The notes beneath the pieces are model-generated. The model saw only the letters and a list, made by a program, of their open reading frames with translations, was not told the origin of the DNA and searched no databases. 64,000 bases of DNA from Erysipelotrichaceae bacterium (GTDB lineage Bacteria > Bacillota_I > Bacilli_A > RFN20 > CAG-826), in assembly GCA_015059065.1 (NCBI GenBank), contig SVBE01000002.1:30835-94834 (forward strand), in the 5' to 3' direction. The first letter of the stretch is position 1. Each line of letters opens with the position of its first letter. Positions 55,035 through 62,531 of this stretch are shown here, piece after piece. A program made the translations under genes and the position numbers.

Positions 55035-57425
55035 TTAACGAGCGTTAGCTCCTTTAACTTGACCGTTTTGCCAACCCCACCCTGGGTGATCACCAACTCC
55101 ACCATCCTTAATCAAAGCTGTTGGGATTGGTCTAACGAAATATAAGATATTAGAGTCTTTACTTTTAGCACGCTCTTTATACCATTCATTAATAACATCT
55201 TGACCTTTGTCTGTTGTGGTATGGAATTCGCCCATATAGTCATCATGAGATTCACCCCAAGAAACACAGTTTTCAGCAGGTAAGCCGTACCAACCTGGTT
55301 GAGCAGTAACTGCATAGAACCATGCATCATTGATATATTGATAATAACCACGTCCTGCGTCACCTGGAGAAATGATTTCACCATATGACCAGATTTTAGC
55401 TTTATAAGTATCAGAGGCGTAATCTATGACTTTCCCCAATGTCTTTTCCCAGAAATCTGAGCCACATCCGCCGCCATCGTTTTTGGTTTCAATATGTTTC
55501 GCAGCATCGAATCTAAAACCAGTAACACCGCAGTCAACTAAAGTTTTTAGGAATTTATAGACAGATCCCTGTACCTTGCTATTAGCGGTATTTAAATCCT
55601 TACCAAAAGCATCGCTCTTCACAATTCCTGCCACATTAGAAGAGTCATAAGGAACTTTGCCGTTTGGATTATGAAGTGTTTCTGTGTAATTATCGTATAT
55701 TTCTGGAGAGAACTGTTTAACTTGTGGATTAAGGCCACCATTGCCAGTTCCATCTGCTAAGTGATTAACGATAACATCAACAATGATTCTAATGCCCTTT
55801 TCAGAAGCAGCCTCACATAAAGCAGTTAATTCAGAAGCACCATCACTAGTAGAGAATAAGATATTGGAAGTGCTATTACCTAAACATAAACCAACTGGTT
55901 GGTAGAATCTCCACCAAGTTTCATGAGTATCTTCATATGATTCATAGTAGTCTTTAACAGGTTGCAATGGAGAAGTTTGAATCGCGTTAAATCCTTGAGC
56001 TTTAATCGCATCAAGATTTGCTAATATTGTCGCGATTGGCCAATCAAAAGCATGGAGGATATTTTGACCTTTTGTAGCAAATTCAGCTTTACCACTTTCA
56101 TACCATTGACCAACAGTGTATTTGCCGTCGCTATTCTTATCTCCTAAATAGAAAGCATTTTTATCAGCTTTAATTGTGGTACCAGCAATATCTACAGTTT
56201 GTTCAGATCCGTTATTGAAAATAATAGAAGTATAACTTGATAACCCTGAGATTTCATAAACCTTTTCACCATATTCATTGGTCTTTAAATATGTCATTGG
56301 AACTCCAGGCCAATCTGCATTTCTAATAGTATTTGTAGCCCAAGCGTATGCATTAACATTCGCCCAACCTTTATTGCTAGAGAAGTATAGCTTGTCAGGG
56401 AGATTTGCTGTTGATGGTTTTAACTCTTTTGTGAATGTTGCGGTATAAATAGCGTCATCAATTACTTTATCAATGCCAGGTGTCCAACCCGCAAATGTGT
56501 ATTTATATTTGCTGTCTGATGCTTTGGTTGGTGTCACACCATTATAAGTTGGTGTAGTTCCATAGGCGACATTGCTATCAGTTTCTAAAACAGTGCCATC
56601 GGCATTCTTCCAAGTAATCGTATATTTAGTTGTCTTGTCGTATTTATAGTACTGGGCTTTATAAGTTGCATCCCCTGTAACATTCGTAACCTTTGGATCC
56701 CATCCAGAGAAGGAATAAGAATATCGTTCAGATTCACTCTTGGTTGGAATATCACCATAATCTGGAGTTTTGCCATATTCTAAAGAATCAGTTCTTAAAA
56801 CTGTGCCGTCATCATCTTTCCAAGTAATGGTATATTTTCTAGCAGCAGAAGAATATGTTGCTTTATATGTTGCGTCTTGAGTAATTGGAACAATCTCAGG
56901 CTCCCAACATTTGAAAGTATAAACAATTTCAGCGGTAGGATCTTTAGTTGGAGTGCCACCAGAATAAGATGGTGTTTCACCTAATAAATAATCGTCTTGA
57001 ACAAGAAGTGTCTCGTCGTCATCATTTAACCAAGTCACTGTGTATTTTTGAATAACTTGTGATGAACTTGAGGATTCTTCGCTAGATGATTGTTCTTCCG
57101 ATGAACTTGAAGATTCTAAACTAGATGATTCTTCGCTAGATGATTGTTCTTCCGATGAACTTGAAGGCTCTAAGCTTGAAGATTGTTCACTAGATGAACT
57201 ATAAGAATAATCACTGCTTGAATACTCTTCAGAGGAAGAACTATCAACGTCACTTGAAGAAGACTCTCTTTGTGATGATGAAGGACTAGATGAACTAGTT
57301 GCTGATGTTGTTGCTTCTTGAGATGTAGAACTTGGCGCTGCTGAGCTACTATCCTGAGTGACTCCGCATGAAGAAATGGACAACAAAGAAAGAATTGCGA
57401 ATAAAATATAATTACGTGTTTTCAT
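55035..57425 (-). CDS. Alpha-amylase lipoprotein with Ser-rich stalk, InlB-type repeats and CBM26; C-terminus truncated
   Basis: A 796-aa protein. A lipoprotein signal (LLSISSC) is followed by a Ser/Glu-rich stalk (about 24-125), three copies of a ~65-residue repeat (YTVTWLNDDDETLLV..., YTITWKDDDGTVLR..., YTITWKNADGTVLE...), a CBM26-like starch-binding domain (LYFSSNKGWANVNAYAW, about 345-420) and a GH13_28 (AmyE-like) barrel: DVIVNH (about 552), GFRFDAAKHIE (about 638), YGEII (about 682) and ESHDD (about 727). It ends ~45 residues after region IV, so the beta-domain present in AmyE is missing. The anchored stalk fits a cell-surface starch enzyme. Confidence 0.85.
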   Translation of the reverse strand: MKTRNYILFAILSLLSISSCGVTQDSSSAAPSSTSQEATTSATSSSSPSSSQRESSSSDVDSSSSEEYSSSDYSYSSSSEQSSSLEPSSSSEEQSSSEESSSLESSSSSEEQSSSEESSSSSQVIQKYTVTWLNDDDETLLVQDDYLLGETPSYSGGTPTKDPTAEIVYTFKCWEPEIVPITQDATYKATYSSAARKYTITWKDDDGTVLRTDSLEYGKTPDYGDIPTKSESERYSYSFSGWDPKVTNVTGDATYKAQYYKYDKTTKYTITWKNADGTVLETDSNVAYGTTPTYNGVTPTKASDSKYKYTFAGWTPGIDKVIDDAIYTATFTKELKPSTANLPDKLYFSSNKGWANVNAYAWATNTIRNADWPGVPMTYLKTNEYGEKVYEISGLSSYTSIIFNNGSEQTVDIAGTTIKADKNAFYLGDKNSDGKYTVGQWYESGKAEFATKGQNILHAFDWPIATILANLDAIKAQGFNAIQTSPLQPVKDYYESYEDTHETWWRFYQPVGLCLGNSTSNILFSTSDGASELTALCEAASEKGIRIIVDVIVNHLADGTGNGGLNPQVKQFSPEIYDNYTETLHNPNGKVPYDSSNVAGIVKSDAFGKDLNTANSKVQGSVYKFLKTLVDCGVTGFRFDAAKHIETKNDGGGCGSDFWEKTLGKVIDYASDTYKAKIWSYGEIISPGDAGRGYYQYINDAWFYAVTAQPGWYGLPAENCVSWGESHDDYMGEFHTTTDKGQDVINEWYKERAKSKDSNILYFVRPIPTALIKDGGVGDHPGWGWQNGQVKGANAR
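57073..57167. repeat. 54-bp tandem repeat in the Ser-rich stalk
   Basis: Two near-identical copies, first starting at 57073 and second at 57127, share about 40 identical bases and encode 18 residues of Ser/Glu stalk. Weaker copies extend either side. Length variation between strains is likely. Confidence 0.7.
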
Positions 57426-57510
57426 ATATCTTATTTTGACACTGATTAGAGGAAAATAGAAAACTATTTTTTGAATTGTTGTATAAATGGTATGATATCA
57501 ATATCAACAA

Positions 57511-57897
57511 ATGAAAATATTCAAACAGTTAATAATCATTATTGGCATTACTTTGATTGGCAATCTTTTGTCATACCTACTTAGCCTCATCCATGTGGGC
57601 TTTCCAGGAGCGATTATCGGTTTAATCCTTTTATTTATTTTATTATTAGTAAAAGTTATCAAAGAGGATGATGTTAATCTCACCGCCTCTTTCTTCATCG
57701 ATAACATGGGAATATTCTTTGTCCCAGCGACTATCGCTATTCTTAATCATCTACAAATCATCAGCGAGAACTGGTGGAGATTCATCGTCATCATTCTCGT
57801 CGCTTTTGTTGTTTCGTTTACCGCCACTTATTACGCGGCAAAGTTAACATTGTACCTACAAGATAAATATGGAAGGAGGAAACAAAAAGATGTTTGA
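57511..57897 (+). CDS. lrgA: LrgA/CidA-family holin-like protein
   Basis: A 128-aa membrane protein with four helices. GNLLSYLLSLIHVGFPGAIIGLILLFILL is the family signature and SFFIDNMGIFFVPATIAILN follows. With LrgB it forms a system linked to control of murein hydrolases or pyruvate-type transport. An extended -10 (TGGTATGAT, 57488-57496) lies 14 nt ahead and no ribosome site is seen. Confidence 0.85.
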   Translation: MKIFKQLIIIIGITLIGNLLSYLLSLIHVGFPGAIIGLILLFILLLVKVIKEDDVNLTASFFIDNMGIFFVPATIAILNHLQIISENWWRFIVIILVAFVVSFTATYYAAKLTLYLQDKYGRRKQKDV

Positions 57898-58633
57898 TAT
57901 ATTGACCTCCCCACTATTCTACCTATTCTTCACTATTCTTATTTATTTCTTGTTTGCTCTTTTATTAAGGAAAACCAAATTACCAATCTTTAATCCACTT
58001 CTATGGACGATTATCTTTATCATTGGTTATCTCTTGCTCATCATCTTCTGGGGACACGGGCAAATCGATGAAGCTGGAATTGAAAAAGAAGTCGACAAAT
58101 ATCAAAGATCAACAGTGATACTCGATATGATGCTTTCACCAGTGACAGTGGCCCTAGCAGTACCTCTATATATCAATAGACATTTAGTAAAGGAGAACTG
58201 GTTAGTGATATTAGTTGCGACAATTGTCGGCGTTGCCTCTTCTTTCTTGACTGTCTACCTACTTAGCCTTGCTCTTAATCTTGATAAGTCAATTATGTTA
58301 GCTATCCTCCCACGCGGAGTGACCACCGCCATTGCTAAAGAAGCCGCGGCAATCATGGGTGTCAGCGTGGAACTTCCAATCACTGTTAGCATGGTTGTTA
58401 TTACTGGAGTTGTCGGTGCCACATTAGGCCCAATTCTCTTTAAGTTATTTAGAACAAAAGACGAGGATGATTTATTGATTGGCTTATCTCTTGGAAGTGC
58501 CTCTCACGCGGTAGGAACTTCAAAAGCATTTTCCTATTCCCAAAGAGCGGGAAGTATCGCCTCTGTTTCCATCATCACTAACGGCTTATTAACCGTGATA
58601 GTTTCTTTAATTATTTCTGTGTTTGTAAAATAG
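57890..58633 (+). CDS. lrgB: LrgB-family membrane protein
   Basis: A 247-aa partner of LrgA: SPVTVALAVPLYINRHLV, LPRGVTTAIAKEAAAIMG, and GLSLGSASHAVGTSKAFSYSQRAGSIASVS are family hallmarks. ATG 57890 has AAGGAGG and overlaps lrgA by 8 bp. The 3' end overlaps the convergent flavoprotein gene by 23 bp. Confidence 0.9.
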   Translation: MFDILTSPLFYLFFTILIYFLFALLLRKTKLPIFNPLLWTIIFIIGYLLLIIFWGHGQIDEAGIEKEVDKYQRSTVILDMMLSPVTVALAVPLYINRHLVKENWLVILVATIVGVASSFLTVYLLSLALNLDKSIMLAILPRGVTTAIAKEAAAIMGVSVELPITVSMVVITGVVGATLGPILFKLFRTKDEDDLLIGLSLGSASHAVGTSKAFSYSQRAGSIASVSIITNGLLTVIVSLIISVFVK

Positions 58634-59783
58634 AATTAACCGCGAATAATCCAGAGGTAATAGCAAACCTTAAATTATATCCGCCACATATTCCATCTAC
58701 ATTAAGAGATTCGCCTAAAATGTAGGTGTTTTTTTCATTTTTAAGCGCAAAACCCTCATTAATTTGATTTAATATAACTCCGCCAACCGTTACCTGAGCG
58801 TCCTTAAAATCATATAAAGAAGAGACATTAAAATACTCGTTTGAAACCATCTTAACAATCTTCTTATTTAGCTCTATATCGATAATATCTTTGCCGCTCA
58901 AATTATGTTTTTTGATGAGATAATCTGCATAGTTTTCTCTAAACAAAGATAGCAATGTTTCTTCTACGCTTTTACCAATGAAATCATTGAGTAAATCACG
59001 GGGTAATCCAACGCTGATTTGGAAGTCATTTATATCCGCATTTTCTATAATCATTTTACGTGAGATAAGGCTAAAAAGATTTAATACTGGAATCCCTGAT
59101 AAACCATCTTTTTTAAACATCACTTCTCCGTAATAAACCTTAACAATATTCTTCTTATACCAGAGGGTGATAGAAGCTTCAAATCTAGTGCCGAATAAAG
59201 CATTAACATTCTCTTTAACTTTAACCGGACATAATCCAGGATATAGCTTGCTTACTTTAATATGATGTGATTCAAATAACTGTTTAGTTCCTTTATTAAG
59301 ACCGCCTATTCCGAGCAAGAGATAGTCGGCCTCTACTATTTGTTCATTTAGTTTAATAACGATCTTATTATCAACGTATTCATAATCAATCATCTCATCA
59401 TATATAACTTTGATACCGAGCTTATTGATTTGATGATAAAGATTCTTCACCACTTGCGGGGCAGATTCATGGATTGGGTAATAACCATAATCCTTAATCG
59501 TCTTTGTCATAATCCCCACTTCTTCTAAAATCTCTAAATATCTTTTAAGAGGAATCTCTTTATACATACTTTCAAGCATCTTAATAGCAGAGGCATTATA
59601 GACGTAAGGATCGTCTCTATTTGGAGCAATATTGCATTTACCTCCACCAGTCATCGCTAATTTCTTGCCAAGTTTCTTTTCTTTTTCAACAATAGTCACA
59701 TCAAAAGAAGGATCCAATTTCTTTAGATAAATTGAAGCGACAAGAGAGGAAGCTCCTCCACCGATAAACACTGCTTTTTTCAT
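58611..59783 (-). CDS. HI0933/YhiN-family flavoprotein
   Basis: A 390-aa FAD protein: KKAVFIGGGASSLVASIYL (FAD phosphate loop), KKLGKKLAMTGGGKCNIAPN, and LNVDGICGGYNLRFAITSGLFA at the C-terminus. The family's role (possibly a tRNA or thiol-related oxidoreductase) is not settled. ATG 59783 is used over a non-ATG start at 59801. It converges with lrgB. Confidence 0.82.
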   Translation of the reverse strand: MKKAVFIGGGASSLVASIYLKKLDPSFDVTIVEKEKKLGKKLAMTGGGKCNIAPNRDDPYVYNASAIKMLESMYKEIPLKRYLEILEEVGIMTKTIKDYGYYPIHESAPQVVKNLYHQINKLGIKVIYDEMIDYEYVDNKIVIKLNEQIVEADYLLLGIGGLNKGTKQLFESHHIKVSKLYPGLCPVKVKENVNALFGTRFEASITLWYKKNIVKVYYGEVMFKKDGLSGIPVLNLFSLISRKMIIENADINDFQISVGLPRDLLNDFIGKSVEETLLSLFRENYADYLIKKHNLSGKDIIDIELNKKIVKMVSNEYFNVSSLYDFKDAQVTVGGVILNQINEGFALKNEKNTYILGESLNVDGICGGYNLRFAITSGLFAVNSILQTQK

Positions 59784-59882
59784 CAATGAATATATTAGCA
59801 TATTTAATATTAAGATATTACATGATTAGTTATAGTGTGCTATTATTAGGCGAGCTAAATAGCCCAGATTGGAATTATAATT

Positions 59883-60356
59883 ATGGAAAACAGCGTCACC
59901 ATTATTGCCGAAAGAAAAACTGGAAAAACCAGTTTTAAAAGTTCAGGATACGGCGTTCTTACATCACTATTGATTTTTGGAGTTGACTTAATATTCTTCA
60001 TCACTAGACCAGCCTTATGGAACCGCATCATTCTCATCGTCAGTGCAGTCTTCCTCGGTCTTGGTTTATTGTTCTTATGGTTCTCATATTCATCCTATAA
60101 ATCAAATAAGAAAAGAGCGGGCACCCCACTTCTCACCTATGATAAAAGCGACTGCTCATTTGGTTTTGTGGACATCTATGCTAACGAAGAAAAGAAATTC
60201 AGTAGAGATATCGTCCTAAGAGTGGATATCAACCCAGATAATGATGAAGCCCACCTCGTCTATTTAAAAGGCGAAAAAGAGAAGACAATCTTCATCGGTT
60301 ATTCCTATAAAGGAAGCGAAGAAACAATCAATAACAAAATCAAAGAATTTAAGTAA
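59883..60356 (+). CDS. Membrane protein of unknown function
   Basis: A 157-aa protein with two helices (VLTSLLIFGVDLIFFIT and IILIVSAVFLGLGLLFLWF) near the N-terminus and a soluble C-terminal half. No family is recognised. TATAAT abuts the ATG, so the real transcription start may be different. A terminator follows. Confidence 0.6.
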   Translation: MENSVTIIAERKTGKTSFKSSGYGVLTSLLIFGVDLIFFITRPALWNRIILIVSAVFLGLGLLFLWFSYSSYKSNKKRAGTPLLTYDKSDCSFGFVDIYANEEKKFSRDIVLRVDINPDNDEAHLVYLKGEKEKTIFIGYSYKGSEETINNKIKEFK

Positions 60357-60359
60357 AAG

Positions 60360-60385
60360 ATATCACCCGCGTGGTGATATTTTTT
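60360..60385 (+). terminator. Terminator before the SDR gene
   Basis: ATATCACC-CGCGT-GGTGATAT followed by TTTTTT ends the preceding membrane gene and directly precedes the extended -10 of the SDR gene. Confidence 0.75.
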
Positions 60386-60393
60386 GTTATAAT
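60385..60393 (+). promoter_or_regulatory. Extended -10 promoter of the SDR gene (leaderless)
   Basis: TGTTATAAT (extended -10) ends 7 nt before ATG 60401, where transcription would be expected to start. No ribosome site is possible, so the message should be leaderless. Confidence 0.55.
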
Positions 60394-60400
60394 TATTCTA

Positions 60401-61207
60401 ATGGAAATAGCAAACAAAAATGTCCTCATCACTGGTGTTTCCGGCGGGATTGGTTTTGAGATTGCTAAGAAGTTTATTATCGAAGGCTATCAAGTCATTG
60501 GCCTAGATATCAATCCTCCAAAAGAAGATTTAGATGGTTTAACTTATATAAAGACAGATGTCACAAAAGAAAAAGAAGTAATCTCTGCTTTTAACTTTGT
60601 TAAAGAAAAAAGCTTAACTTTTTCTAATATCATCTCTGCCGCGGGTATATATAATCTCAACTCCCTCATCGAAATGAACGAAGAAGAATTCATCCGCATC
60701 TTTGATATCAACGTCTTCTCCTTATATCGCGTCAACAAGATTTTCCTCCCTTTGTTAGATAAAGGTGGGAAGATATTCATGATTTCTTCTGAACTTGCTC
60801 CGCTTGACCCATTACCGTTCACTGGCATATATGGCATCAGCAAATCGCTCGTTGAAAAATACGCCTATTCATTAAGAATGGAATTACAACTTCTCGATTA
60901 TAAAGTTATCGTTATTCGTCCAGGCGCAATTGATACTGGCCTATTAAATGTGTCTCAAGATAAGTTAGATAAATTCGTCAAACAAACTGAACATTATAAG
61001 ACCAATTCTACAAGATTTAAGAAGATTGTGGATTCGGTAGAGAATAAGAAAATCGCTCCTAGTAAGATTGCTAATCTCATCTATAAAGTTAGCAACAAAA
61101 AAAGACCTAAATACGTCTATAAGATTAACCGTAATAAATTATTGATATTACTAAGCATTCTTCCAAAAAGAACGCAGAACTATATCATTAGAAAAATACT
61201 TCAATAA
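60401..61207 (+). CDS. Short-chain dehydrogenase/reductase
   Basis: A 268-aa classical SDR. NVLITGVSGGIGFEIAKK is the nucleotide-binding loop, NIISAAGIY stands in for NAG, and the catalytic Ser and YGISK (YxxxK) lie in ISSELAPLDPLPFTGIYGISKSL. A C-terminal basic tail (KRPKYVYKINRNKLLILLSILPKRT) resembles membrane-associated members. Substrate unknown. ATG 60401 is preferred to an upstream frame that overlaps the terminator. Confidence 0.82.
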   Translation: MEIANKNVLITGVSGGIGFEIAKKFIIEGYQVIGLDINPPKEDLDGLTYIKTDVTKEKEVISAFNFVKEKSLTFSNIISAAGIYNLNSLIEMNEEEFIRIFDINVFSLYRVNKIFLPLLDKGGKIFMISSELAPLDPLPFTGIYGISKSLVEKYAYSLRMELQLLDYKVIVIRPGAIDTGLLNVSQDKLDKFVKQTEHYKTNSTRFKKIVDSVENKKIAPSKIANLIYKVSNKKRPKYVYKINRNKLLILLSILPKRTQNYIIRKILQ

Positions 61208-61999
61208 TTATTTCGCTTTTTTAAGTTCCTTGCTGCGATTAACGCAGGCATCATAACAACTAGAAATGGCTTCCTCAAAGCCTTTTTCTTTTAAAGCGTT
61301 TAATCCGGCGATGGTTGATCCCCCTGGGCTACAGACAGAATCGATCAATTCATCTAGCGGTTTATCACTATTAAGCGCGAGCTCACATGAACCGATTATC
61401 GCGTTTAACGCCATCTCTTTTGCTTTATCTTTATCAATACCGTGCTCCACTGCTTTATCGACAAAGGCTTTCACAAATTCAAAGATATAGGCAGGCATGC
61501 TCCCTTGAAGAGGGATTGATTTATCGATATCTTCTTCGTTAACAACAAGACATATGCCAATAGAAGAGAATATCTTTATCACTTCATCAATCTCTTTATG
61601 ATCAAAAGCAACTGTCGTCACCCCTTTACCAATTACGCTAGGTGTATTTGGCATCGCTCTAGCGATATAAGCATTCTTAAAAACTGATTTCAAATAGGTA
61701 ATATCTTTACCAGGAGCAAGAGAGATGATGACTTTATTTGAGAAATCGATCCCTTTTACTTTTGTTAATACTTCATCATATTTTTGAGGTTCAATCGCAA
61801 GGATAATAATTTTCGAACTATCCATCAAATCATATTCATCTTTATGGAGGTTTATATGAAAAAGGAGGCCTTTTTGCTGTGTTTTTTCACTAGGTGCATA
61901 AAAACCAATATTCTCACTTCGATATAAATTCTTCGTTAAGATTCCTTCCAAGATCGAAGAACCCATTTTGCCTAAACCAAGAAATCCAACATCGTTCAT
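61208..61999 (-). CDS. proC: Pyrroline-5-carboxylate reductase
   Basis: A 263-aa enzyme for the last step of proline synthesis. VGFLGLGKMGSSILEGIL (NADPH loop), ARAMPNTPSVIGKGVTTV and the C-terminal DSVCSPGGSTIAGLNALKEKG motif identify it. ATG 61999 is used. No proA/B nearby. Confidence 0.92.
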   Translation of the reverse strand: MNDVGFLGLGKMGSSILEGILTKNLYRSENIGFYAPSEKTQQKGLLFHINLHKDEYDLMDSSKIIILAIEPQKYDEVLTKVKGIDFSNKVIISLAPGKDITYLKSVFKNAYIARAMPNTPSVIGKGVTTVAFDHKEIDEVIKIFSSIGICLVVNEEDIDKSIPLQGSMPAYIFEFVKAFVDKAVEHGIDKDKAKEMALNAIIGSCELALNSDKPLDELIDSVCSPGGSTIAGLNALKEKGFEEAISSCYDACVNRSKELKKAK

Positions 62000-62037
62000 A
62001 AACAACACCCAATACCTATTAATATAAATATAACAAA

Positions 62038-62061
62038 AGGGTGATGACTAGCACCACCCTA
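62038..62061 (-). terminator. Terminator after the GH3 operon
   Basis: On the minus strand AGGGTGGTG-CTAG-TCATCACCCT pairs with wobbles and is followed by TTTTGTT, after the small membrane gene. Confidence 0.6.
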
Positions 62062-62081
62062 ATGATAATGAATAATATCGT

Positions 62082-62528
62082 TTATTCTTCTTTCTCTTTG
62101 ACGAGTTTAATCTCAGGAATGAAGTAACTAACTGCGAGTAAGATGATTGCCACGCCGATGAAAACGAAGCAAGTGATAGTCGCGTTAATCGCGGAATAGA
62201 ATTCTGCTGGATAGTCCATTGGGATTAAAGCATCGCCGAGGAAGTTTGCTCTATCGCTGATGGCGAGAATGAAGGCAGCTGTTAATGAAGCACCCGCTAA
62301 GATGGAGACGAATGGTCCAACTTTTGGAAGCTTATATTCAACGGCAACAACACCTGCAATCACAAGTCCACCAAGAAGGGCGAAGACGAGAGGTAAAGCA
62401 CTATAGCTTTTCCCTGCGAGATATCCACTAGTCGCTGTAACGATGAAGATGATGCCACCAACAATCGCCAAGATACTAGCAAGACATTTGATGATATTAT
62501 TGACTGTTAATAATTTCTTGAAGTCCAT
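62082..62528 (-). CDS. Four-helix membrane protein encoded with GH3 enzyme
   Basis: A 148-aa protein with four helices (LASILAIVGGIIFIVTAT, LVFALLGGLVIAGVVAV, FVSILAGASLTAAFILAI, ITCFVFIGVAIILLAVSYF) and a charged tail. It begins 3 bp after the GH3 stop, so it is cotranslated. It may help place or transport products of the enzyme, but its function is unknown. Confidence 0.6.
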   Translation of the reverse strand: MDFKKLLTVNNIIKCLASILAIVGGIIFIVTATSGYLAGKSYSALPLVFALLGGLVIAGVVAVEYKLPKVGPFVSILAGASLTAAFILAISDRANFLGDALIPMDYPAEFYSAINATITCFVFIGVAIILLAVSYFIPEIKLVKEKEE

Positions 62529-62531
62529 TGA

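Noticed and set aside
57060..57215. Short direct repeats that might be a CRISPR array
   Set aside because: The repeats are in-frame codons of a Ser/Glu stalk with 54-bp period and no unique spacers.
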